This document shows positions 37,456 through 45,648 of a DNA stretch of 64,000 bases, piece by piece (the stretch's first letter is position 1; each line of letters begins with the position of its first letter). The position numbers and the translations under genes are program-made. Source of the stretch: Ahniella affigens. GTDB lineage: Bacteria > Pseudomonadota > Gammaproteobacteria > Xanthomonadales > Ahniellaceae. The stretch is taken from the NCBI RefSeq assembly GCF_003015185.1, contig NZ_CP027860.1:3224001-3288000 (forward strand). Direction: 5' to 3'. The notes under the pieces were generated by a model that made no database searches, was not told the origin of the DNA, and saw only the letters and a program-made list of their open reading frames with translations.

Positions 37456-38556
37456 TCAGCCATTCTTGGCAGCGAAGTCCTGCATGAAGCTGATCAACGC
37501 TTCGACGCCTTCGATCGGCATCGCGTTGTAAATGCTGGCGCGCATCCCGCCGACGGAGCGGTGCCCCTTCAGCGCGAGCAAACCAGCCGCCTCGGATTCC
37601 TTGACGAATTTCTCGTCCAGCGTTTCATTGGGCGAGCGGAATGGCACGTTCATCAACGAGCGGGCGCTCTTTTCAATCGGATTCGAGTAGAAGCCGGAGC
37701 CATCGATGTAGCGATACAGTCGCTCAGCCTTTGCGCGATTGCGCTCGCCCATCGCGGCCACACCACCGTGCCGGGCGACCCACTTGAACACGCGACCCGC
37801 CATGTACCATGAGAACGTGGCCGGCGTGTTCAGCATCGAGCCGTCAGCCGCTTGTGCGCTGTATTTGAAGATGTTCGCCATTGGCGCGGTTGGACGACCG
37901 AGCAGATCGTCGCGGATGATCATGACAACCAAGCCACTGGGGCCGATGTTCTTCTGCGCACCGGCATAGATGATGCCGAACTTCGATACATCGAGCGTGT
38001 CGGCCAGAATGTTCGACGACATGTCGGCCACGAGTGGCACATTGCCAACATCCGGAATGTCGTGGATCGCGATGCCGCCGATGGTTTCGTTCGGCGTGTA
38101 ATGCACGTATGCGGCGTTCGAGTCCAACTGCCACGTGTCGCGCGGCGGAAGCTTCAGAAACCCATCGGCCTCGCCCGTCGCGGCAACGCGCGCGTTCGTG
38201 TAGGGCTTGGCTTCCTTGACTGCTTTTTGGCCCCACTGGCCGGTGACGATGTAGTCCGCACTGCCGCCGAAACCGATGTTCATCGGAATCTGGGCGAAGT
38301 GCTGCGTGGCGCCGCCTTGCAGAAACAGCACCTTGTAGTTGGCGGGAATGCTCATCAGCGCGCGCAGATCGCGCTCAGACTCCTCGGCCATGGCGATGAA
38401 CGCCTTGCCGCGGTGACTCACTTCCATCACCGATGCGCGTGCGTTGGACCATTCCAGAAGCTCGGCTTGCGCTTCTTTCAGAACTTCTTCCGGCAGTACA
38501 GCCGGACCCGACGAGAAATTGAAACCGCGACTCACGAACGACTCCTCAAAGGACAT
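37456..38556 (-). CDS. serC: Phosphoserine aminotransferase
   Basis: Predicted 366 residues. It starts with FNFSSGPAVLPEEVL, has the phosphate-contact segment QGGATQHFAQIPMN, the Asp of LVADMSSNIL and the PLP Lys in YAGAQKNIGPSGL. It converts 3-phosphohydroxypyruvate to phosphoserine and also acts in pyridoxal synthesis. It precedes serA, pheA, hisC and aroA on the same strand, a grouping known in Pseudomonas and Xanthomonas relatives. Confidence 0.97.
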   Translation of the reverse strand: MSFEESFVSRGFNFSSGPAVLPEEVLKEAQAELLEWSNARASVMEVSHRGKAFIAMAEESERDLRALMSIPANYKVLFLQGGATQHFAQIPMNIGFGGSADYIVTGQWGQKAVKEAKPYTNARVAATGEADGFLKLPPRDTWQLDSNAAYVHYTPNETIGGIAIHDIPDVGNVPLVADMSSNILADTLDVSKFGIIYAGAQKNIGPSGLVVMIIRDDLLGRPTAPMANIFKYSAQAADGSMLNTPATFSWYMAGRVFKWVARHGGVAAMGERNRAKAERLYRYIDGSGFYSNPIEKSARSLMNVPFRSPNETLDEKFVKESEAAGLLALKGHRSVGGMRASIYNAMPIEGVEALISFMQDFAAKNG

Positions 38557-38784
38557 GCGAAACCAGCTGGCGTGGCATGCTGTCGTGCGTCAACAGTCGG
38601 ACTTTCAGGGCACCTCTGGACGCACCTGCCACCACGCAGGATTTCCCGAAGTTAGCACGGCTTTCGAGAGTGAACGGTCGGGCGTTTGGGCAGCCCCGGA
38701 AATGTCATAAGCTGCAAACGATTGCGAATACGACGCGCTCAGGTGGCCGGTACCACACCGAGCGCGACATCGCCTTCGCCCGAT

Positions 38785-40458
38785 TCAAGCCAGCGCTTTT
38801 TGCCGGGCCTGACGGGCGCGTTTGCTGACTTTGTTCCCGGCTGTTTTCGACGCTTTGGTGGCGGGCGCGGTCGCAGTCTTGGCGCGTCGTTTGGACGGTG
38901 CTGGCGCGGAAGTCTCGACTGCCGGTTTATCAGACTTGGCCGCGCGCTTGCCCACTGGCTTCGCCCCGGCATTTTCGGCTGGCGCTGGTGCCGCGTAGTG
39001 CGCAAGTGTGGCAGCGGCGTCGGCGGGCGTCACCGCATCGCTCCAGTCTTCCATGCAGGCGATCAGAATCAACTTTTCCAGTTCGGCGCTGAAGCGAAGG
39101 ATGATGTTTTCCGGATCGGGCACCAATTTGGCATCGGTAATGAGCCCAAAGTGCACGCGGCCGTTATAGGACAGAATGCTGATGCCCATACCGATCGAGC
39201 CCGTCTGCGGTACCCAGAACATCTGGTCGCTGATCTTGGCGCCCGCAAAATACAACGGCATTTGCGGACCAGGCACATTGGTGGCAACCGTTGTTGCTTT
39301 GCGTGAGAACATTTCAAGCGCCGGCCCCTGCAGGACGGAGGGGCCCATGCCGAGCGCCGCCAGCAGTCCGAACGCCACGATGGCCTGACGCGAGCGTTTC
39401 AACTCGCGCATATTTTCGGCGACGATTTCGAGGCGACGCAGTGGATTCGCTTCACCGATCGGCAGATTCAAGAAGACGAGCCCGAAATGATTGCCAAGCT
39501 TCTTGGCATGTTCAAGCGGCCGCAGATTGACCGGTACGGTTGCCCGAATCGTCAATCCATCCGGATTCTCGCCTTTTTCGATCAAGTAGCCGCGCAGCGC
39601 GCCCGCGGCGCAGGCCAACAGGATGTCGTTGACCGTGCAGCGCATGGCTTTGCCCAATTGCTTGGCATCGTAAAGCGGCATCGGCTCGGCCCAGGCACAG
39701 CGTTTGCTCACGCCAAGTTGGCCGCGGAACCGGGTCTGCGGGTCGTCCGGCAAGCTGACTGCAATCGCCAGTTCGCGGGCAATCTCGCTGCCCTCGTGGG
39801 CGAGCTTGGCCAATTGTTCCGGGTCGTCAAACAGCTCTTTGCCCTTTTCAACGGCCCTCTCGCCAACATGCAACGCCTGCGACAAGCCTTTGCGTGCGGG
39901 CGCCAGCAGGCGCTCCACCACGTTGCCCTTGTCTTCCTTGAACCACACTTTGGCCAGCGCGGCCTTGTCTTCGTCGGTCGGCTGCACATCGGTCAATGAC
40001 AGCAGCACCTGGATCAGCGCAATGCCGTCGGCGTAGCAGTGATGAATACGCGTAATCAGTGCGCTGCCCTGGCCATATCGCTCGACCACATGGAACTGCC
40101 AGCGTGGTTTGGAGTAGTCGAGCGGTGTCGACGCCAACTGTGACGCGAGACGCTGCAATTCGGGCTGACCCGCAGTGCCCGGCAGCGCGGTGATCCGCAC
40201 GTGCCAGTCCAGGTCGAAATCGTGGTCAATTTCCCAGTAGGCACCGCTCGAGGTGTCCACCGCCTTTTGGCGGAACCGTCGGAATGCCAGGAAGCGATCG
40301 TTCAACATACGCTTGAAACGATCGACATCGAGCGGCGTCTCGAACATCATGACGCCGGTGATCATCATCAGGTTGGTCGGCTTTTCCATGCGCAACCAAG
40401 CGGTGTCGACCTTGGACATGGGTTCGCGCCCCGACCGCAGCATGTTCATTACCGGCAT
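38785..40458 (-). CDS. Wax ester synthase / diacylglycerol acyltransferase with basic C-terminal tail
   Basis: Predicted 557 residues. The active-site motif HHxxxDG is present as RIHHCYADGIA (His 139, His 140, Asp 144), and the second-half motif NVPGPQMPLYFAG is present. WS/DGAT enzymes make wax esters or triacylglycerol for storage lipid. Residues 496-557 form an extra tail of low complexity with 11 Lys and 6 Arg but only two acidic residues, in AAK, KRRAK and KASK blocks like histone H1 or PhaF-type tails. The usual enzymes end near residue 460-490. AGGAG lies seven bases before the ATG. Confidence 0.93.
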   Translation of the reverse strand: MPVMNMLRSGREPMSKVDTAWLRMEKPTNLMMITGVMMFETPLDVDRFKRMLNDRFLAFRRFRQKAVDTSSGAYWEIDHDFDLDWHVRITALPGTAGQPELQRLASQLASTPLDYSKPRWQFHVVERYGQGSALITRIHHCYADGIALIQVLLSLTDVQPTDEDKAALAKVWFKEDKGNVVERLLAPARKGLSQALHVGERAVEKGKELFDDPEQLAKLAHEGSEIARELAIAVSLPDDPQTRFRGQLGVSKRCAWAEPMPLYDAKQLGKAMRCTVNDILLACAAGALRGYLIEKGENPDGLTIRATVPVNLRPLEHAKKLGNHFGLVFLNLPIGEANPLRRLEIVAENMRELKRSRQAIVAFGLLAALGMGPSVLQGPALEMFSRKATTVATNVPGPQMPLYFAGAKISDQMFWVPQTGSIGMGISILSYNGRVHFGLITDAKLVPDPENIILRFSAELEKLILIACMEDWSDAVTPADAAATLAHYAAPAPAENAGAKPVGKRAAKSDKPAVETSAPAPSKRRAKTATAPATKASKTAGNKVSKRARQARQKALA

Positions 40459-40523
40459 TACCCATCTCCTGTCGATCGATCACGAGCGGGCTGAACGCAA
40501 TGATGTCGCGCCCAACCAAGGAA

Positions 40524-40585
40524 GCCACTGAACAAGTTCAGTAGCGAAGCGGGTCTGAAAGTCCAGGATGGACTGATTCCGACCC
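40524..40585. repeat. Five-hairpin element, 62-bp short form (H1 + H5)
   Basis: H1 (40524-40545) and H5 (40551-40585) are joined by five bases; H2-H4 are missing. In H1 a T-A pair of the consensus is replaced by A-T on both arms, while the neighbouring pair has become C/A. It lies 36 bases after the phrB stop with H5 nearest the gene. Confidence 0.8.
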
Positions 40586-40621
40586 TGCCAAAACGATTAA
40601 TAGCCGCGCCCGGGCACCCGG

Positions 40622-42091
40622 TCAATCGTGGCGTTGCTTGTAGGCGTCCAGCGCATCGGCGCGGCTGCCCGACAGATCGATCAATGGCCGCGCGTAGGGC
40701 GTGCCAGCCAGGCCCAATCGGGCCAATTCAGTTGCCGGCAGGCTCCAGGGCTGATGCACGAATTTGTTCGGAACGCGCGCCAGCTCCGGCACAAACTGGC
40801 GCACATAGCGCCCTTCCGGGTCAAAGCGCTCACCCTGGGTCACTGGGTTGAAAATGCGGAAATAGGGGGCGGCATCGGCGCCGGTGCCCGCGCTCCACTG
40901 CCAACCTTGTGTGTTGTTGGCCAGATCAGCATCGACCAACGTGTCCCAGAACCAGCGGGCGCCATGCAGCCAGTGATAGCGCAAGTTCTTCGTCAGCACG
41001 CTGGCAACCAGCATGCGCACGCGATTGTGCATGTAGCCCGTGGTCCAAAGCTCGCGCATCCCGGCATCGATGATCGGCAGGCCGGTACGACCCATGTGCC
41101 AGGCCCGAAGCAACGTCGCGTCCGGTTCGCGCCAGGCGAATTGGTCGAACTCGTCGCTGAGGTTCTCGGTCGGTGTTTTCGGGAAATGAAACAGCAGGTG
41201 ATACGAGAACTCGCGCCAGAACAGCTCGCGCACAAAGAAGTCGGCGTCGGGCGGCAACCCCATGCCGGAGTTCCAATGAGCATGCACCATCGCCAGAATC
41301 TGTCGGGGCGAGATCTCACCGAACGCCAAGTGTGGCGACAGTCTGGACGTGATGCGCTCGGCCGGATAGTCCCGACCTTGCCGATATGACTGCACGTCGC
41401 TGCTCAAGAACTGCGTTAGTCGCTCCTGCGCGCCGTGCTCGCCCGGGTGCCAGATTGCTGAGAACCCGTCCGCCCAAGGCAGTTTCGGCAGCAGGTTCAG
41501 TTCGGACAGTGTTTTCAGCGGCAAAGTCGCCTTCGCACCATCGAGGACCTGGTTCAGATCATTTGACCACGCCTGAACGTGCGGCTCCGGCAACGGTGCC
41601 TCCGCCCGGACCGTGGCGGTGGCCTTGCGCCAGAACGGCGTAAAGACCCGATACGGCGTACCGACGCCGGTGGCGATCTCCCAAGGCTCCAGCAACAAAT
41701 GGGCCTTGTGCGAATGCGCGCCAACGCCGTCCGCCTGGAGACCGTCCTTGACCGCCATATCGACTTCGATCAGGGCTGGGTCATAGCGACGGTTCCAATG
41801 CACCGAAGCCACGGGCAGCGCGGCGATCACGCGCCGCAGCATTGGCAATGAGCCTCCGCGCAAGGTCAGCAACGGGATCGACAAGCGCTCCAAATCTCGC
41901 GCCAGCGCTGTCAGCGAATGGTGGAGCCACCAGCGCGATGCTGCCCCAAGGGCAAAGTCACCGCCCTCCTGCCGCGAGTGAATGAATACTGCGATCACCG
42001 GCTGCCCCGTGGCGACCGCCGCCATCAAGGCGGGATTGTCGGCGACCCGAAGGTCCCGACGGAACCAGATCAGGTTGAATGGCGTCTGCAT
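40622..42091 (-). CDS. phrB: Deoxyribodipyrimidine photolyase, class I CPD type
   Basis: Predicted 489 residues. The N-terminal photolyase domain begins LIWFRRDLRVADNPAL. The FAD domain contains SRLSPHLAFGEISPRQ, FVRELFWREFSYHLLFH, HNRVRMLVASVLTKNL and NNTQGWQWSAGTGADAAPYF, all typical of class I photolyases. It uses blue light to repair cyclobutane pyrimidine dimers. GGAG lies eight bases before the ATG at 42091; the upstream extension in the same frame lacks family similarity. Confidence 0.95.
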   Translation of the reverse strand: MQTPFNLIWFRRDLRVADNPALMAAVATGQPVIAVFIHSRQEGGDFALGAASRWWLHHSLTALARDLERLSIPLLTLRGGSLPMLRRVIAALPVASVHWNRRYDPALIEVDMAVKDGLQADGVGAHSHKAHLLLEPWEIATGVGTPYRVFTPFWRKATATVRAEAPLPEPHVQAWSNDLNQVLDGAKATLPLKTLSELNLLPKLPWADGFSAIWHPGEHGAQERLTQFLSSDVQSYRQGRDYPAERITSRLSPHLAFGEISPRQILAMVHAHWNSGMGLPPDADFFVRELFWREFSYHLLFHFPKTPTENLSDEFDQFAWREPDATLLRAWHMGRTGLPIIDAGMRELWTTGYMHNRVRMLVASVLTKNLRYHWLHGARWFWDTLVDADLANNTQGWQWSAGTGADAAPYFRIFNPVTQGERFDPEGRYVRQFVPELARVPNKFVHQPWSLPATELARLGLAGTPYARPLIDLSGSRADALDAYKQRHD

Positions 42092-42301
42092 GGTGATACT
42101 CCGGTTTGCCCCTGGTGCATGCCTCTGCATGACCGCCAAACCACTGAGCGGCCTAAACGGCGGCACCAGCGGTCATTGCCCTCCCATATTGATGGGAGCG
42201 CCAAGCGAATCCCACAAGATCATGGGATGGCGCTGTCAAACGTGTGAATGAGACTGATTTTGCGCGAACTGCGCCCCCGGACTCAACCATCGAATGCCAA
42301 T

Positions 42302-45300
42302 ATGACACTCAGATTCCCAATGCAATGGCTGTTTGCCGGCAGTTTTCTGCTGGCCGGGGCCGTTTCGGCCCAAACCGCCAAGACCATCGCCACCAGTTCC
42401 ATCGATCAAACACTGAGCACTTCAGTTCAATTGAACGGCGACTACGGCCGTTCGATCGCCTTTGTCGGTGATGTCAACGGTGACGGCTTCGGCGATTTGC
42501 TGGTCGGCCAGCCCCTGTTTGACAACGGTGCCAGCGCCGACGCTGGCGCAGCATACCTCTACTCGGGCAATGCCACAGGCTTCTCGACCAGCCCACTCGT
42601 CAGCTTGCTGCCCGTACAGGCCGGTGCTCGCTTCGGCAGTGCGGTCACCGGAATTGGCGATGCCAATGGTGATGGCTACATGGACTTCGCGGTCGCCGCC
42701 GAATTTCAGGATGGCAGCAACACCGACGAAGGTGCGGTCTGGGTATTCTTTGGTGGCAGCACCGTTTCTCAGAATCAGGCCGGGCTCTTGTTCGGTGCCC
42801 AGGCTTCGGCCTACTTGGGCACGTCGCTCGCTGGCGTTGGCGACGTCAATGGAGACGGTTTCGCCGATCTGGCGGTCGGCGCACCCGGCTTCGACGGATC
42901 CGCCACCAATACGGGCGTCGTCCGCATTTTCTTTGGCGGCTCGGGCACGACTTTCAATGCCGTGGTCGATGTGACTTTGTCGGGGGCCGCCACGGACTAT
43001 CGTCTGGGTTCGAGTGTTGCCGGTGCCGGCGACGTCAATGCCGATGGCTTTGCCGATGTGCTGGCGGGCGCGGCGACCGCGTCGTCGCCCGAGACCAACG
43101 AAGGCCTCGGATTCTTGTACTTGGGCGGGTCGACGATGAACAACGTCGTCGATGTGACCTACCAGATCAACCAGGCCAGTGCCGATTTTGGTCGCAGTGT
43201 CAGCGGCGGTGGCGACTTGAATGGCGATGGCTACAGCGACATTCTGATCGGCGCACCGCTTTATGACGACGGTCAGACTGACGAAGGCGGCGCCTTTGTC
43301 TACTTTGGCGGTGCCACGCCCGACAATGTCTCGGACCTGACAATCACCTCGAACCAAGCCGCGGCGCAGTTGGGCTTTCGCGTCGCGAGTATTGGCGATG
43401 CCGACGGCGATAGTTATGCCGAATTCTCCGTTTCGGCGCCGTTGCTGGATGCTGGCGCCACGGTCGATTCGGGACGGGCCTGGATCTTCCGAGGCCGGCC
43501 CGGTGGCTTGAGTGCTGCGGCCGATGCGGCCTTCTCAATCAATCAAGGCGGCGAACAGATGGGGCGTGCTTTGGCGGGCGGCGACTTCAACGGCGACGGC
43601 TATTCAGATTTCTTTATCGGCGCGCCACTCAATACCGAAGGCGCTAGCACGGGCGCAGGCACTGCCTTTATCGTGCGCGGCAGCATGTTGACCTTTGACG
43701 CAACCTCCGACCTGACCATTGAAGGCGCGGCGCCCGGTGTTGGCTTTGGCACAACCACCGCGACTGGCGACATCAATGGTGATGGGTTCGTCGATCTCGT
43801 CGTCGGTAAGCCGAAAAAGAATGTCAGTAGCGCGGAGGATGGCTCGTTCAGCGCGTATCTCGGCAGCAACCTCGGTCTACAACTCGCAAGCCAAGTCACC
43901 GTTGATGCCACCGCCGCAGGCGGTAATCTGGGTTCGGCTGTGGCCACGTGCGACGTCAATGGCGACGGATTCGCCGATGTCATTGTCGGTGCGGAAAAGC
44001 AAGCCAATGGCCAGGCCAATGAGGGATTTGCCTACATCTACTATGGCGGTCAAGGCGCCTTCAACACGACCGCAGACAAGACATTCGAGATGAATGTTCT
44101 GAACGCCCAGTTCGGCCATAGCGTGGCCTGTGGCGGCGATGTCAATGGCGATGGATTCGGCGATGTGGTGATCGGCGCGCCGTTCGCCGAAAACGGCACT
44201 CCGAACGATGAGGGTTTGGTCTATGTCTTCTTAGGCAGTACCGACATGGATACCAACGCAGATGCCATTTTGGAGGTTAACCAAGGCTCGGCGTTTCTGG
44301 GTCAAAGCGTCGCCGGAATTGGTGACTACAATGGCGATGGCTTCGCTGACATTGCCGCTGGTTCGACGGGCTATGACATTGCCGGCTCCGCCAATGGCGG
44401 CGTCATCTGGATCTGGTATGGCGGGTCCACTTTCAACGCCACGAGCGATGGCTTTGTCGGCGGCACGCAGAATAACTCGCGAATGGGTTTCGCGGTCACG
44501 GGGCTTGGTGATGTCAACGGCGACGGCTTTGACGACTTCGCTGCGTCCGCGAATGAGCATGATCAACCGCAAGTCGACTCCGGTGCCACCTACATCTTTC
44601 TCGGCGCAGCCAGCCCCACGAATATCGCGAACGGCACCTTGTCGCCACAGCAGGCGACGGCGTTTGGCGGTCAGAGCGTTGGCAGTGCCGGCGATCTCAA
44701 TGGCGACGGCTTCGCTGATGTCATCGTCGGTGCGCACCGATGGGACAATGGCGCCAGCGCGGACACGGGCGCAGCTTTCGTCTACTTTGGCGGCGTGACC
44801 GCATTCGACACGACCGCTGATATCACGTTGACCAGCACCACCGCTGGCGACGCCATCGGGACAAGCGTGAGCAGCGGCGATTTCGATGGAGACGGCGATG
44901 TCGATCTGGTCGTCGGCGCGAGCGGCTTCACGAATGGCGACGCGGGCGAAGGCGCGGTGTTCATCTATCGCAACCGTGACATCGGCCGTTTGTCAGGGCC
45001 GCAGGCCTTCAGCGTCACCCCTCTCGCGCCAGTCGAGCAATGGGGTCGCTCCCGAGTCAGTGACGGCTTTTTTGTTGGCATGGAAGGCATCAGTCCGCGC
45101 GGTCGCGACAAGGGCAAGTTGGAGCTCGAAGCCTGCCCGCCGACCCGGCCGTTTGATGCACCGCAATGCACGCGTTTCCTGTCGCCAAGCTGGAGCGACG
45201 TCAACAACACGGCCAGCGTTGCCGGGCTCGCCGCGCAAGCCACCGGCCTCAATGGGGAAACGGTCTACCATTGGCGTGCGCGCGCCGTGTTCGCGCCGTT

Positions 45301-45430
45301 CTCGGTCGGCTTGGGTGGCGCCGCAGACCCAATCACCCCAGCAGTTGGGCCATGGCGTCGAATGAACGCAGAAACCGGTCTCGGCGATGTCCGGGTGAGC
45401 AGCCGCATCTTCGCGGATGGGTTTGAGTAA
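42302..45430 (+). CDS. Giant secreted FG-GAP repeat protein, 14 repeats, DGFE tail
   Basis: Predicted 1042 residues. A signal peptide (MQWLFAGSFLLAGAVSA) is followed by 14 FG-GAP/integrin-alpha-type repeats about 60 residues apart, each with a calcium-loop motif such as GDVNGDGFGDLLVGQP or GDFNGDGYSDFFIGAP. Fourteen repeats could form two seven-bladed propellers. A C-terminal domain of about 130 residues has YHWRAR and GPWRRM and ends GLGDVRVSSRIFADGFE. The start at 42302 is chosen for the signal peptide; no good ribosome site is seen there or at the in-frame ATG at 42248. It is probably extracellular; ligand unknown. It is a paralogue of the protein at 50756-53902. Confidence 0.85.
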   Translation: MTLRFPMQWLFAGSFLLAGAVSAQTAKTIATSSIDQTLSTSVQLNGDYGRSIAFVGDVNGDGFGDLLVGQPLFDNGASADAGAAYLYSGNATGFSTSPLVSLLPVQAGARFGSAVTGIGDANGDGYMDFAVAAEFQDGSNTDEGAVWVFFGGSTVSQNQAGLLFGAQASAYLGTSLAGVGDVNGDGFADLAVGAPGFDGSATNTGVVRIFFGGSGTTFNAVVDVTLSGAATDYRLGSSVAGAGDVNADGFADVLAGAATASSPETNEGLGFLYLGGSTMNNVVDVTYQINQASADFGRSVSGGGDLNGDGYSDILIGAPLYDDGQTDEGGAFVYFGGATPDNVSDLTITSNQAAAQLGFRVASIGDADGDSYAEFSVSAPLLDAGATVDSGRAWIFRGRPGGLSAAADAAFSINQGGEQMGRALAGGDFNGDGYSDFFIGAPLNTEGASTGAGTAFIVRGSMLTFDATSDLTIEGAAPGVGFGTTTATGDINGDGFVDLVVGKPKKNVSSAEDGSFSAYLGSNLGLQLASQVTVDATAAGGNLGSAVATCDVNGDGFADVIVGAEKQANGQANEGFAYIYYGGQGAFNTTADKTFEMNVLNAQFGHSVACGGDVNGDGFGDVVIGAPFAENGTPNDEGLVYVFLGSTDMDTNADAILEVNQGSAFLGQSVAGIGDYNGDGFADIAAGSTGYDIAGSANGGVIWIWYGGSTFNATSDGFVGGTQNNSRMGFAVTGLGDVNGDGFDDFAASANEHDQPQVDSGATYIFLGAASPTNIANGTLSPQQATAFGGQSVGSAGDLNGDGFADVIVGAHRWDNGASADTGAAFVYFGGVTAFDTTADITLTSTTAGDAIGTSVSSGDFDGDGDVDLVVGASGFTNGDAGEGAVFIYRNRDIGRLSGPQAFSVTPLAPVEQWGRSRVSDGFFVGMEGISPRGRDKGKLELEACPPTRPFDAPQCTRFLSPSWSDVNNTASVAGLAAQATGLNGETVYHWRARAVFAPFSVGLGGAADPITPAVGPWRRMNAETGLGDVRVSSRIFADGFE

Positions 45431-45648
45431 ACGGGTTTGAGTAGACAATCACCGGTCGCGATCCGGGGTGGCGCGAATGCCACCTCGGATTGGGTCAGTG
45501 CTCAGATCGGCAATCGTTCGCATTCAGCAACTGCCGGAAGTCAGCATGCCAATGCGGCCGCAGCCAAGCAAATTTGCAATTCCCTTGCTCCCTGATAGGC
45601 GCATAATCGGGATTCCCGCAACTCGCGGGCGACATTGGGAGGCAAGAC

